Positions 33,419 through 42,965 of a stretch of DNA of 64,000 nucleotides are shown piece by piece. A program made the position numbers and the translations under genes. The stretch's first letter is position 1; every line of letters begins with the position of its first letter. The notes beneath the pieces are model-generated. The model was not told the DNA's origin, ran no database searches, and saw nothing but the letters and a program-made list of their open reading frames with translations. Source of the stretch: Treponema sp. (GTDB lineage: Bacteria; Spirochaetota; Spirochaetia; Treponematales; Breznakiellaceae); assembly GCA_031266075.1 (NCBI GenBank), contig JAISBS010000094.1, positions 1-64,000 on the forward strand, in the 5' to 3' direction.

Positions 33419-33829
33419 CTAGCCGGAAATCTTATACAGGGTAAGGGCGATGTCTCCGTTTCCGTCCGGCCAGGTCAGGTACAGCACATTTCCCCGGAGA
33501 TCCCATTCGGTCATGATCCGCCTGCCGTCGCCGGCATTATTCAGGGTAAGGATGTTCTGCATCACCACATAGGTCCCGCTGTAGGGCTGTGAATCGCCAT
33601 TGCCGTCCAGAATTTTGGCGTTAAAGCTTTCATCGTCAAAAAGCGAGAGGTTGTTCCCGTGATTGTCCGCCCAGGTTCCGTAAAGGGGTATTGGCTCAAC
33701 ACAGGCTGCCAGCAGCGGTATGAGCAGGGCCGCGCACAGAAGCGCCGCCCCGGCGGCAAGAAGGGCGCCGCGCCCCCGCCGGATCGGCGGCAGCGCAGGC
33801 CCGGTGATTTGTTTTGTTGTCTGCTTCAT
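33419..33829 (-). CDS. Small lipocalin-like lipoprotein
   Basis: About 136 residues. An unusually long, arginine-containing N-terminus precedes the hydrophobic core and lipobox LLAAC (about residue 45). The mature part begins IPLYGTWADNHGNNLSLFDD and continues with repeated beta strands ending ALTLYKISG, a pattern of small lipocalin-like lipoproteins (G-T-W start). AGGAG precedes ATG 33829. It is the third gene of the surface operon, 8 nt after the second Fn3 lipoprotein. Confidence 0.7.
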   Translation of the reverse strand: MKQTTKQITGPALPPIRRGRGALLAAGAALLCAALLIPLLAACVEPIPLYGTWADNHGNNLSLFDDESFNAKILDGNGDSQPYSGTYVVMQNILTLNNAGDGRRIMTEWDLRGNVLYLTWPDGNGDIALTLYKISG

Positions 33830-33837
33830 CATCACTC

Positions 33838-36087
33838 CTACCTTTTTCCCAATTCCCAGCTTACCGCTGCCGTGCCGCCGCCAGCAGGTGTAACCGCGTA
33901 GGTCCCGCCCCGGGCTTCCTGGCTTACAATGCTAATACTACCGTATCCGACCGTACCGGGGTACATACCGGTGGCTGTTACGGTGCCGTTCATGGATCCG
34001 CTGCCGGTCAGACCGTTCACCGTTGTATTACTGTTCCCGTTGAGGATAAAATACCGGCCCGCAAGACCAAGGGAGCTGTCGTTGCCGATGTAGAATTCCG
34101 CGTAGTTACTGTATTCGATATAGATGGTAAAAGTCCCAGCGGCCTCCCCTGCACTGTCTGGGCTGTCATAAGAAATGGTGCCGCTGATGCCGCCGCTTTT
34201 TGTTTCATCCCCCAGTTTGTCCAGGGCGTTGGGCTTGTTCATATTGACCAGCCGGGTCAGGGACTTGTTGACGGTCTTGATATACTCCTTGAACCAGGCC
34301 TCGTGGGTCAGGGCCCCGTAGCCCTGCCGGGTCTCCGAATAGTGCCTGCCCTTGTCCAGGGCGTTCAGGGAAAGAACCCGGTAGTAGTAATAGACCCCGG
34401 GCTTCATGGTAACGTCTTCATCAAGCCAGGTAAATTCCCCGCCCGTCTCCGCCGCGGCGGGAACAGGACTTGAGGTAAGGGCCCGGAACCCCGAATCGGG
34501 CGCGGTGGACCGGTACACATGATAGGCGGCGGGAACTTCCCCTCCGGGTTTTTCCCAGGTGATTTTTACCGGATAGACGCCGACCGCGCTGTCATTGGGT
34601 GTCGTGTCCGGAATATATTCCCGCGCGGTGGCATAGAGATTCACCGCGGCTTTGGCAAAGGGGGCAAACTCCGTCCCCGGATCGCTTTGAACCAGGCCTT
34701 TTTTCGTTACAATGTAATAAAAGGGCCAGGCCGGCACGTTACCGGCGTGAATGTACCCGTCGGCCTGCGCGGACGCGGGGGCGGAAACCGTCTGAACCAG
34801 GGAGTAGGGGCCCCCATAGCTGGAGGCGCCGTGGATTTCGTAGGAATAGACGGCCTGTTCCGCGGTTCCGCCCAGGGCGGGGAACCACTTTATGGCGACC
34901 GTGCCGCCGTCCTCCTGATCCGCTTCCGCGTTCCGGGGCGGGCCCAGGATAAAGGCTTCTATCTGGCTGTCGGAAAAAGCGCCCTTCACCAGAACGCCCT
35001 CCGCCTCTACGATGGCCTGGACTTTGTAGTAATAATAGACCTGGGCTTTCAGCAAGTACGTATCGGTAAAGGAAGTCCCGGCCGGTTCGCCCAGCTTGAC
35101 CAGGGCGTTATCTTCATTGGTATACCGGTATACAACGTAGTTGATCGCGCCAGGTACGGCGCTCCAGGTAATTGAAATTTCGGTGGTGCTGTCTCCCTGG
35201 CCCGAACCCGGCGCCAGGCCCGCATTGCCCGGCTTGGGCGGCGCGCCCTCCGCCAGGCTGTAGCCCATGGCCAGGCCGCTTGGAATCGAGACCCCGGCGC
35301 TGTTCACCGCCTTCACAAAATAGTAAAAGTCCCTGCCCCGGTCCGTCCCGGTAACCGTATCCCGGTATTTGATACCGGAAATCCGTCCGCGGAGCAGGGC
35401 GGAAGCGCCGTCATTACTATCGGAGCGGTATACATCGTAGGCCGAAGCCCGGTCCGCCCCCTGCCACTCCAGTTCGATAATCTCGTTAAAGTCACCGCCG
35501 CTGGCCCTGACATTCCGGGGCGGGGCAAAAAGCCCCCCCCACTGGGCGGCGGTGGCGTTACTGGGCTCCAGCCGGGCCGCCGCGTTTTCCGACCGGATCC
35601 GGTAATAATACCGGTTCTGGTATTCGGGGGAAGTATATACCGGATCGTTGCCGGTCCCAAAAATTTCGTCGGTATAGGAATAGACGGATACCTGGTCGTC
35701 CAGTATTTCAAAGTCCTCGTCCGCCGGCGGCGGGTACGCAACTGTCCCGGAACCGTCCACCTGCGGCTCCACCACCGCCCGCTCCACGATATAGGTGGAA
35801 GCCCCGGTAACCTTCGACCAGGACAGGCGGATGTGCCGGGGCGAATCCCCGGTTCCGACAAAAAACTGGCCCGGCGGCAGGAGTTTTTCAATAGCCGCCG
35901 CCCGGGGAGGATTGATCAGGGTTTCCAGGGAGCCGCTCCTGCCGGCCTGCATGGGGACCCGGTCCTGGAAAAAATCCGCGCAGCCCCCCAAAAACAGAAC
36001 CAGGAGCGCCGGGACGAAACAACATCCGCCCGCAAAGCCGCGCGCCTTGCGGATAGATTCAAAATATACCGCCGTTGTTTTTTTCAT
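33838..36087 (-). CDS. Large fibronectin-III-like lipoprotein
   Basis: A 749-residue surface-type lipoprotein. The signal peptide ends FLGGC. At least five Fn3-like domains follow, each with a W near the start (IRLSWSKV, IELEWQGA, ISITWSAV, VAIKWFPA, VKITWEKP) and a later (Y/F)YY-x-V strand. Residues about 600-749 form a different beta-rich domain (GISGTISYDSP, FTIYIEYSNYAEFYIG, YAVTPAGGGTAAVSWELGK). Likely roles are adhesion or polysaccharide binding, but no catalytic domain is visible. AAGGAGG precedes ATG 36087, 11 nt after the upstream gene. Confidence 0.78.
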   Translation of the reverse strand: MKKTTAVYFESIRKARGFAGGCCFVPALLVLFLGGCADFFQDRVPMQAGRSGSLETLINPPRAAAIEKLLPPGQFFVGTGDSPRHIRLSWSKVTGASTYIVERAVVEPQVDGSGTVAYPPPADEDFEILDDQVSVYSYTDEIFGTGNDPVYTSPEYQNRYYYRIRSENAAARLEPSNATAAQWGGLFAPPRNVRASGGDFNEIIELEWQGADRASAYDVYRSDSNDGASALLRGRISGIKYRDTVTGTDRGRDFYYFVKAVNSAGVSIPSGLAMGYSLAEGAPPKPGNAGLAPGSGQGDSTTEISITWSAVPGAINYVVYRYTNEDNALVKLGEPAGTSFTDTYLLKAQVYYYYKVQAIVEAEGVLVKGAFSDSQIEAFILGPPRNAEADQEDGGTVAIKWFPALGGTAEQAVYSYEIHGASSYGGPYSLVQTVSAPASAQADGYIHAGNVPAWPFYYIVTKKGLVQSDPGTEFAPFAKAAVNLYATAREYIPDTTPNDSAVGVYPVKITWEKPGGEVPAAYHVYRSTAPDSGFRALTSSPVPAAAETGGEFTWLDEDVTMKPGVYYYYRVLSLNALDKGRHYSETRQGYGALTHEAWFKEYIKTVNKSLTRLVNMNKPNALDKLGDETKSGGISGTISYDSPDSAGEAAGTFTIYIEYSNYAEFYIGNDSSLGLAGRYFILNGNSNTTVNGLTGSGSMNGTVTATGMYPGTVGYGSISIVSQEARGGTYAVTPAGGGTAAVSWELGKR

Positions 36088-36098
36088 GATTTTCCTCC

Positions 36099-39000
36099 TT
36101 ATTGCCAGCCGTTGGTTTCATTCCAAGAGAGACCGATGCATTCGTTGAATTTTCCCTTTCTCGTTGCGCCGGCTACAGCCTCTACAAGTCCATAAGGAAA
36201 TGAGGCAAAAGTAAAGGGCCGGACGACGAATTGAAGGGGAATTTGACCAGCGGCGCCCTGATAGTTTATCTCGTAGGTTCCGCTGGCGGCTTTCAAATTG
36301 GTGATCTTCACCGTGCCGTTGTAGTTAAAATCCGTAACCCCCGGAAGGCTGGAACTAAAAATCAAAGAACCTGCCGTATAGGAATCAATGGAGGCAACGT
36401 ATTGAACGAATAGCGCGTACCGTTTTATGGTAACATCCACGGTTAATGTTCCGGTTACCTTCTGAAAAGACGGCTCATCGCTTAAGCTGAGATTTTGAGG
36501 GTCGCTTGATTCGCTTGGCAACGTCCCCCCTGAATAGCGATAGAGGGCGTTCCCGATGGTCAGGGAACTCAGGGCGGCAAATTCTCTGGCCGTTATCGGA
36601 CGGGCCCCCCACTTTACCCAGTCATTTTCCGCCCCGTCCAGGCCGGGGTTTTGCGGTTCCTGGCTGGGACAGGAGGCGGTGTAAAAGGCCCGGATCCGGA
36701 AGTAGTGGCGGTAATAATGAAGCACGTTGAGGTGGCCGGCGGCATTGTTGTACGCGTTATAGGTCCATTCGGTTTTGGTCCGGTCTCCTTCGCTTATATA
36801 CACCGTATCAATGGTCTGCCAGGCCCGCGGATTGTCCTGATCCAGCACCTGTATGTGGTAGCCCGCAAGACCCCGGTTTTTGTTGTCCGCCCCCGCACGG
36901 TCGCGGTCAATCCCCGAGGCGTTCCACGAGACAACTTCGTAATAACCGGCGGCTTCGCTGCCGTTGACCGTCCGGGAAGCGGAGATCATGGCGGGCGCGG
37001 GCAGGACAAAGCCGGTCATGCGCTGTTCCCCGGCAAATTCCTCATCCGGGATGCTCCGGCTCCAGCCGATAAACCGGGCGTTGTCCTGGGGCGCGGATTC
37101 AACAGGCGCACCGCCGGGCTGAAAAGAGACGCCCACCAGATATTCGTAGGCCCGCCCCGGCTCCGGCCCGTTTCCGCCCGGCGCGTCATGGTAAGACGTG
37201 CCGGAGAGGGCCGAGGCGTTCACGCGGATCCAGTTCGACGGAATATCGGCGCCGGCCTCCGGCTTGCGGAACAGGAAGTAGCTCACATTGTCGGAAGCGG
37301 CAAAGTGAACCGGCTTTTCCCATTCTATGGCGATCCCGTCGTTCCAGTCCCCCCCCTGCGAGGCATTCCCCTTGGCGGCCCGGACGCCGGCGGCAAAGCC
37401 GACAGTCCGCCCGGTTCTTTCCAGGGCCGCTATGCCGGCTTTCTGATACGTTACCCCGCCCAGGGCCAGGGGAGCGTCATCCTCAAAGACCGGCGTATGG
37501 GCTTCGGAAAGCACGGGAACCACCAGATACCGGTAGGGATAGCCCCAGGGCATATCGTTTTGTTCACCGGCATAGACGCCAAAGGCGTTTTTTTTCACCG
37601 CATAGTCCGCGTCCGTCAGGGCCTTGTCTTTCAGGGTATAGGTTCCGCCTGCCAGGGTAAGTTCCGCGGAAACATCCGCGCTGTCGTTAAGCACATTGTC
37701 TTCGTCTTTCCAGATACCTTTGCCCGTGATGCCCCCCGCGGCGTCCACATAGTATTTTACCGCCGTACCGGCAGGGACAGTGCCGGTTGCCAAATCGTAC
37801 TGCCGGCGGATCACATAATACCCCGCCGCGTTCTCCACCTTGTTCCAGGCAAGGGTTATGCTGTCCGCCGATGAGTGCTTCGTAACCGTAATGGCCCCCG
37901 GCTGTTCCAGGCCCGCGGGTCCAAAGATGCGGGCGCCGCTTATCATGGCGGAGACAGTCTTTACCTCGGCGCTGCCGTCAGTCTGCCGCCGGGTTTCGTT
38001 CAGGGCCTCGACAATAATCTCCATGGTTTTTCCCGCCCTGGCGGCGTCAATATTGCTGCTGCCCAGCGGTTTGAAGGGGTATACGCATTTCCCCGCCTGG
38101 ACAGGCACCGCCGCCGCGGGAATAAGCGGGACGGCGCTAAAGTCCGGTTCCCCCGTATAACGGTACCGCACCCGGTAATTGTCCGCTTTTTGAACCGGAG
38201 TCCAGGTAAGGCGTATGGTGTCGTAGGACAGGGCTCCGGTAAGGCCCAGATCCGGCGTGCCCAGGGTTTGAACCGCCGGGGAATAGGCTGTATCCCCCTC
38301 GTTGTTTTCACCGTCAATAGCCCGGATAAAGAAGTACCGGGTCAGGCCGGATTCCTGGCCGCCGAGGGTATAGGTGTAGGCGGCATCGGCGGCCCCGGCG
38401 GAAACGTCCGTCATGGGCGTCCGGGCGCCCGAGGGGGAGGCGGCCCAGGCCAGTTCGTAGCGCAGATCCGCCTCTTTTTTCCAGACCAGGACGAACTGGT
38501 CCGGGTATCCGTCCCTGACGGTAAAATTTTCAACCCGGAGGTGATCAAGGTTCTGTTCAAAAACGCGCCGCTCTTCCAGGGCGGGAATGTTTTCAATAAG
38601 CGCGGCGTCATCCCGCAGCCGGATGTCTACCGAATAACGGTATATGCCCCGGCCCCGGTGGACGCCGCTGGTTTGCCCGTTCAGATCAATGGCAACAGCG
38701 TAGGCTTCCAGATCCGCCAGGCTCAGGGGGCCGTCTTCCCGGAGAACAGGGACCGCCGCGTCATTGGCATGGCCGTCATACAGGGGCGTTATGCTTTCGT
38801 AGAGTACATAGTCGTAGGCCACTCCCCGGTCATCATGGGAGAACGCCAGGGGAAGCGCCGCCGCCACCCGGACGCCCTCTTCCACCGTGTAGACCGGAAC
38901 CCCCAGGGAGATTACCGGCTGCGCCATGGCCCAGCCGGTAATCTGCGCAATGGAAGAGGGCGCGGTCAACGGGTTATCGCCGTCCGCATAGGACTGAACC

Positions 39001-40031
39001 CGGTATTCATATTTTTGCCCCCGGTCGGCCGTCGTATCCGTCCAGGAAACGGCGGCTCCCTGTGTGTAGGGGCCGGGAATCAGATTGCCGGGCGAAGCCT
39101 TGTCCGGATCGGTTCCCAGATAGGCGCAGAGGGTTTCAAAAGAACCGGCAGACCCTTCAACGCGGCGGGAAACGGCAAAAAACAGGGCCTGGCGCACGTA
39201 TCCCCCGCCGAAATCCGGCACTTCCACTTTTTCGGGCAGTTTAAAGGAAAGAGTTACCTGCGTACTCCCGCCGGGAACGGTTTCAAGGTCAACAGGTTTG
39301 GCAGGGGTCGTCCGCCGGGCGGTTTCCACATCGCTCAGGGCGCTGCGCTCCACGGCGGCGTCATCGTCCACCAGCCGGGCTTCCACGAGAAAGGTGTAGG
39401 TCCGGTTGCCGAAAAGGCCGGAGACATCGAAAAAGGGATATTTTTCCGGGGAATGGCCCACATCGATTTGGTACTGTTCCACCGAATCTTCGTAACAGTA
39501 CAGGGTATACCGGATTTTTTCTTCGTAGGTACCGGGCTCCAGGTTGTTCATGGCCCAGGAGACGCGGACAATGCCGGAGGGATCGTCCTTGTCCAGGCCA
39601 ATATAGTAGATGTGGGGCCGGGCAAGAGTTGTGCCCCTGACCCAGGCGCTGTGGGGCGTCCGCTCACCCCGCTTGTTCTGGGCCCTCACCTGGTAATAAA
39701 ACTCGGAGCCCGGCAGTTCTTCCGCCGTGTAGCTGGCGCCGTCCAGGGCTTCCCCGCAGGGACTAAAGCTCTCGGCGGGGGTTCTGGCCTTGTAGATGAT
39801 GTACCGGTCCGCCCCCTGCACGGGCTTCCAGTTAAGGACGATGACTCCGCTTTTCCCCTGGGTAGCGGTGAGGTCCTGGGGGGCGCCCCAGGCGCTGATT
39901 GTCCCGTCCCGCAGAACGGACCGGGCGGCAATGGGCTCGGGCAGAAACTGGTTCTTGCAAGAGCCCAGAACCAGGGCCAGTACAAGAATCCCGGAGAAAA
40001 AACACGCGCTTTCTATCCTTTTCGCCCCCAT
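36099..40031 (-). CDS. Giant fibronectin-III-like lipoprotein
   Basis: About 1310 residues, the largest protein in the window. Lipobox VLGSC, then roughly nine to ten Fn3-like units (VIVLNWKPVQGADRYIIY, VRVSWAMN, IRLTWTPVQKADNYRVRYRY, ITLAWNKVENAAGYYVI) with a C-terminal beta domain of different type (TGTLTVDVTIKRYALFVQYV, FNYNGTVKITNL). It shares layout with the 749-residue neighbour and likely arose by duplication. ATG 40031 was chosen, just before the signal peptide; a TTG at 40061 lies inside an operator-like palindrome. The strong, dyad-covered promoter implies tight control. Confidence 0.78.
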   Translation of the reverse strand: MGAKRIESACFFSGILVLALVLGSCKNQFLPEPIAARSVLRDGTISAWGAPQDLTATQGKSGVIVLNWKPVQGADRYIIYKARTPAESFSPCGEALDGASYTAEELPGSEFYYQVRAQNKRGERTPHSAWVRGTTLARPHIYYIGLDKDDPSGIVRVSWAMNNLEPGTYEEKIRYTLYCYEDSVEQYQIDVGHSPEKYPFFDVSGLFGNRTYTFLVEARLVDDDAAVERSALSDVETARRTTPAKPVDLETVPGGSTQVTLSFKLPEKVEVPDFGGGYVRQALFFAVSRRVEGSAGSFETLCAYLGTDPDKASPGNLIPGPYTQGAAVSWTDTTADRGQKYEYRVQSYADGDNPLTAPSSIAQITGWAMAQPVISLGVPVYTVEEGVRVAAALPLAFSHDDRGVAYDYVLYESITPLYDGHANDAAVPVLREDGPLSLADLEAYAVAIDLNGQTSGVHRGRGIYRYSVDIRLRDDAALIENIPALEERRVFEQNLDHLRVENFTVRDGYPDQFVLVWKKEADLRYELAWAASPSGARTPMTDVSAGAADAAYTYTLGGQESGLTRYFFIRAIDGENNEGDTAYSPAVQTLGTPDLGLTGALSYDTIRLTWTPVQKADNYRVRYRYTGEPDFSAVPLIPAAAVPVQAGKCVYPFKPLGSSNIDAARAGKTMEIIVEALNETRRQTDGSAEVKTVSAMISGARIFGPAGLEQPGAITVTKHSSADSITLAWNKVENAAGYYVIRRQYDLATGTVPAGTAVKYYVDAAGGITGKGIWKDEDNVLNDSADVSAELTLAGGTYTLKDKALTDADYAVKKNAFGVYAGEQNDMPWGYPYRYLVVPVLSEAHTPVFEDDAPLALGGVTYQKAGIAALERTGRTVGFAAGVRAAKGNASQGGDWNDGIAIEWEKPVHFAASDNVSYFLFRKPEAGADIPSNWIRVNASALSGTSYHDAPGGNGPEPGRAYEYLVGVSFQPGGAPVESAPQDNARFIGWSRSIPDEEFAGEQRMTGFVLPAPAMISASRTVNGSEAAGYYEVVSWNASGIDRDRAGADNKNRGLAGYHIQVLDQDNPRAWQTIDTVYISEGDRTKTEWTYNAYNNAAGHLNVLHYYRHYFRIRAFYTASCPSQEPQNPGLDGAENDWVKWGARPITAREFAALSSLTIGNALYRYSGGTLPSESSDPQNLSLSDEPSFQKVTGTLTVDVTIKRYALFVQYVASIDSYTAGSLIFSSSLPGVTDFNYNGTVKITNLKAASGTYEINYQGAAGQIPLQFVVRPFTFASFPYGLVEAVAGATRKGKFNECIGLSWNETNGWQ

Positions 40032-40045
40032 TTTCGCACCCCCGC

Positions 40046-40099
40046 TGACCGAATCGGTCAATGCGTCTAATTATTAGACAGTTTGTCTCATTTTGTCAA
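40046..40099 (-). promoter_or_regulatory. Surface-operon promoter with two palindromes
   Basis: Minus strand: perfect TTGACA (40099-40094), 17-bp spacer, TAATAA (40076-40071). The palindrome GTCTAAT-t-ATTAGAC (40065-40079) covers the -10, and TGACCGA-a-TCGGTCA (40046-40060) lies in the early transcribed region. Both are perfect 7-1-7 dyads, a common form for TetR- or MarR-type operators. No regulator gene is adjacent. Confidence 0.7.
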
Positions 40100-40171
40100 G
40101 TCTTGGTTTCATACAAAAGGGAAGCACCGGAAACGCCGGCTTGGTTTGAACAAACCCGTAACTCCGGGGAC

Positions 40172-40201
40172 GCTGTTCTAAAAACCGAAGTTTTGAACAG
40201 C
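40172..40201. repeat. Family hairpin between divergent promoters
   Basis: GCTGTTC-taaaaac-cga-agttttGAACAGC (40172-40201), the same stem as at 3606-3636 and 63014-63050. It sits between the divergent promoters of the surface operon and the EIIA gene, where termination is not needed. Confidence 0.65.
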
Positions 40202-40230
40202 TTCATCTGAAAACTCCTTTTAATTAAAAC

Positions 40231-40259
40231 TTGACTTTTTGGAATTTGGGCCGTACACT
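40231..40259 (+). promoter_or_regulatory. EIIA gene promoter (leaderless candidate)
   Basis: TTGACT (40231-40236), 17-bp spacer, TACACT (40254-40259). The ATG at 40266 falls 7 nt past the -10, where transcription should begin. Confidence 0.6.
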
Positions 40260-40265
40260 GATCCT

Positions 40266-40712
40266 ATGAACCTCAAAACAGTACTCACGGTAGAAACGAT
40301 CAGCCGCCATTTGAAAGGAACGTCAAAGGAGGAAATCATCAATGAACTGCTTGATATCCTTGTGGCGGCCAAAAAAATACCGGACCGGGAGGCCGCTTTC
40401 AGCGCGGTGATGGACCGGGAACAGAAGATGTCCACCGGGATGAAACACGGCATCGCCATTCCCCACGGAAAAAGCGCCACGATCCACGACCTGGTGGCCT
40501 GCATCGGCATTTCGGATAAACCGGTGGATTTTGACTCGCTGGATCACGAGCCCTGCCGGCTCTTTATTATGACCCTCTCGCCGGTAGAAAAAACGGGGCC
40601 CCACCTTCAGTTTCTGGCGGAAATCAGCCTGCTGTTCAAAAGCGCGGAAAAGCGTCAGGAAATTCTCAATGCGCCCTCGGCAGAGGCGATCCTGAAAATT
40701 CTCTCGGAATAA
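40266..40712 (+). CDS. PTS EIIA domain protein, PtsN-like
   Basis: A 148-residue fructose/nitrogen-type EIIA. The phosphoacceptor histidine is H67 in GIAIPHGKS, and MDREQKMSTGMKHGIAIPHGK is the family signature in split form. As a stand-alone domain without EIIB or EIIC it is probably regulatory, receiving phosphate from HPr (encoded at 49990-50256) rather than moving sugar. ATG 40266 was chosen; TTG 40239 is inside the promoter spacer. There is no Shine-Dalgarno. Confidence 0.85.
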   Translation: MNLKTVLTVETISRHLKGTSKEEIINELLDILVAAKKIPDREAAFSAVMDREQKMSTGMKHGIAIPHGKSATIHDLVACIGISDKPVDFDSLDHEPCRLFIMTLSPVEKTGPHLQFLAEISLLFKSAEKRQEILNAPSAEAILKILSE

Positions 40713-40820
40713 ATCCCCCCCGCCCCAAGGCGGGGTATAAAACCCTCACCGCACATGAACAACCGCACGGCGGAACCCGAAACGAAAGTTTCCGGGGTAT
40801 GAAACCCTCGCCGCAAAAAA

Positions 40821-40851
40821 AACCTCTGAAAACCGGGGGTTTTCAGAGGTT
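40821..40851. terminator. Perfect 14-bp hairpin between convergent genes
   Basis: AACCTCTGAAAACC-ggg-GGTTTTCAGAGGTT (40821-40851), preceded by a shorter CCCCGCC/GGCGGGG stem near 40718-40735. It serves the convergent EIIA and HEAT-protein genes. Confidence 0.75.
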
Positions 40852-40882
40852 CTCCAATATCTTTACCGTCCCTTCTCCCAGG

Positions 40883-42067
40883 CTACTTGATATTTTGCAA
40901 CGCTTCCCTGGCCAGCTCTTTCACCGCCGGGGTCCAGTCCAGGGCGGTAACGGAACTCAGGGCGGGCCGGGCAATGGCGCGCCCGGTTTTCCCCAGGGCG
41001 GGAATGATTTCCCGGATCAGGTCTTCGTCCTTCCGGGTGTGGGCGCCGCTCTGGAGCTTCCGGTTTATGTCCATCAGAAAGGCCGAAAGCCGCCGGGCGG
41101 ATTCATCCGTGCCCAGGGCCGCCAGGGTAACAATGGCGTCCAGGGCCTCGTCCCGGTCGCCGTCCACCCGCTCGGCAAACTGTTTGTAGGACCGTTCCAG
41201 CAGCAGGTAAACCGCCTCGTCTTCGGTCTTGTAACGGTTGATCATGTTAATCGCCAGTTTCCGCATCTGGTTCAGCGCCGTCCGCTGGGCCACCACATTG
41301 GTAGAAGCCCGGTGGCCTTCGCTTAAGGCCGCCAGCGCCACGGCGGACTTGGAATCCTCGGAGGCCGTGGAAGCTTCCATGCTTTGCAGGGCCGTCAGCT
41401 TCACCGTGTAGGCATAGCCGCCGCTTTGAATAATCTGGGTCATGTATTCCGTCGGATCCGCGGAAATAAGGACCAGGGATTTTCCTGCCTGGCTTTTAAT
41501 CCGATCCGAGTACCAGCCCACGGAGGCAAAGTAGACGGGGAAGTAGCCCGAAGGATCCTGGTATTTTTCCAGGGCGACAACCGCCCCAAAGGCAATCCGC
41601 TCGCCCGTCAGACGATCCGGGGTGGAGGTGGCGTTCAGGTCCGACAGCAGTTTGACCACCTGGGGGAGGAAGGCCGTGGCCCGCATCTTTCCCAGGGACA
41701 TGAGGGCTTCGGCCTTGACCAGGGGGTCGGCAAAGGTTTCCACCGTCCGCCAGAGATCCGGCGCCGCGGCTGTGTATTTTTCAATCCCCAAAAGCCCGGC
41801 CAAAAGCATGGCCTGTTGGTCGGCGGCGCTCCGCTCCGTTACGTTCCTGATGTTCCGATAGTTCGTCACCAGGCGGCGGAGGGCCCCGGCGTAAAATTCC
41901 CCCGCGCCGTTTACTTTGAGTTCCGCCACATTCTGCAAAATCGCCAGCTGTTCGGAGTTGGTCTGGGCGCCGTCATACAGATAGCTATAAATCTCCAGTT
42001 CCTCGGTCCCGGCAAAACCAAAGGCCGCAACCGCCGTCAGCAATACAATGGTAATAACGCGCTTCAT
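40883..42067 (-). CDS. Exported HEAT-like repeat protein
   Basis: A 394-residue protein with a signal peptide (VITIVLLTAVAAFGFAG) and a body of helical pairs like HEAT/armadillo repeats: ADPLVKAEALMSLGKM, TPAVKELAREALQNI, DALDAIVTLAALGTDESARRLSAFL. Such proteins usually scaffold others; this one should act in the periplasm. It shares one base with the upstream lipoprotein's stop (TAATG), so the two are made together. Confidence 0.75.
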   Translation of the reverse strand: MKRVITIVLLTAVAAFGFAGTEELEIYSYLYDGAQTNSEQLAILQNVAELKVNGAGEFYAGALRRLVTNYRNIRNVTERSAADQQAMLLAGLLGIEKYTAAAPDLWRTVETFADPLVKAEALMSLGKMRATAFLPQVVKLLSDLNATSTPDRLTGERIAFGAVVALEKYQDPSGYFPVYFASVGWYSDRIKSQAGKSLVLISADPTEYMTQIIQSGGYAYTVKLTALQSMEASTASEDSKSAVALAALSEGHRASTNVVAQRTALNQMRKLAINMINRYKTEDEAVYLLLERSYKQFAERVDGDRDEALDAIVTLAALGTDESARRLSAFLMDINRKLQSGAHTRKDEDLIREIIPALGKTGRAIARPALSSVTALDWTPAVKELAREALQNIK

Positions 42068-42900
42068 TATTTTCCCCCCTCCTGGCCCGGCCTGGGTGTG
42101 TATTCGTATTCCATAATCCGGGTGGACTCGCCCTGGAAATCTTCGATAGTTTTGCGGGTCATTTGGCCGTCCCGGTTGTATTCGCTGGTAATCCGGAGCT
42201 GAACCGCGCCGTCCTGTCCCTTCTGTTCATTTTCCACTTCCACGCCGTCCCGCCATACCGCGCTGATAACCGTGATCAGTTCCCCGTTTCCGTTGTATAT
42301 CTTCTGGTCGATCAGGTTTCCCCGGGAATCGTACTGGTTTTCGGTGGAATTGATCTTTTTGCCGGCGCCGTCCCTGGTCTCCGAGGCAATGACCGCCCCG
42401 GCGTCGTTAAACGTATAGAGCGTTTCCGCCAGTTTTACATCGGCGCCGTTTTTGATGATCCGGGATACGCGGTTCCCCGCGCTGTCGTAACCGTATTCGT
42501 AGGATGAAACAGTTTTGCCCACCTGGTTCGTCAAAAACTCTTTCCACAAAAGGCCCTGCTCGTTGTATTGATATACGATCCGGTTTTTCAGCCGGTCTTC
42601 CACATCCCGCGTCAGCCTGGTGGTCAGCCAGCCCTGTTCATCCTGATAGGCGAATTCTACTTTTTCCAGCAGAGCCCCGGAGGCGGAATACCGGCTCTGG
42701 CCCAGCATATTGGTAAATGAGGGATCGTACTCCAGGGTAGTGTACTCATCCAGAGACCCGTCGGCAAAGAGAACCGCCTCCCTGGTCTCCACCATGGCCT
42801 GTCCGGTTCTGCCGGAACCGCCCCGCGATCCTTTCTGGCCTGTGGCACAGGAAGAAAAAACCAGCGCCAGCGCGCTTATGAGCATTACGATTATCTTCAT
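42067..42900 (-). CDS. Lipoprotein with RHS/YD-like repeats
   Basis: A 277-residue lipoprotein (lipobox VFSSC) with repeated strand-turn units of the type Y-x-YNEQG, Y-x-YDSAGN, YTFNDAGAV, YDSRGN and YNRDGQM, which match the YD/RHS or antitoxin-like WXXh repeat pattern. No toxin domain is visible; it is likely a surface or periplasmic binding protein. GAGGGAG precedes ATG 42900. It forms a two-gene operon with the HEAT-like protein. Confidence 0.75.
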   Translation of the reverse strand: MKIIVMLISALALVFSSCATGQKGSRGGSGRTGQAMVETREAVLFADGSLDEYTTLEYDPSFTNMLGQSRYSASGALLEKVEFAYQDEQGWLTTRLTRDVEDRLKNRIVYQYNEQGLLWKEFLTNQVGKTVSSYEYGYDSAGNRVSRIIKNGADVKLAETLYTFNDAGAVIASETRDGAGKKINSTENQYDSRGNLIDQKIYNGNGELITVISAVWRDGVEVENEQKGQDGAVQLRITSEYNRDGQMTRKTIEDFQGESTRIMEYEYTPRPGQEGGK

Positions 42901-42965
42901 ACCAATTTCTCCCTCCTTTATAGTATGCTACAATTAAAAGATAAACAAGAGAAAAAGGAGCGGCG

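Noticed and set aside
36651-37874. A 407-aa plus-strand frame inside the surface operon
   Set aside because: Same antisense pattern as above, with no start signal and no recognisable domain.
40032-40061. TTG start of the giant Fn3 lipoprotein at 40061
   Set aside because: The codon lies in an operator-like palindrome, and the extra ten residues would precede a normal signal peptide that begins at ATG 40031.
37875-40070. A 731-aa open frame on the plus strand opposite the giant Fn3 lipoprotein
   Set aside because: The composition (G, R, V, P) is typical of the antisense frame of GC-rich genes. The minus-strand frame has a lipobox, Fn3 motifs and a promoter.
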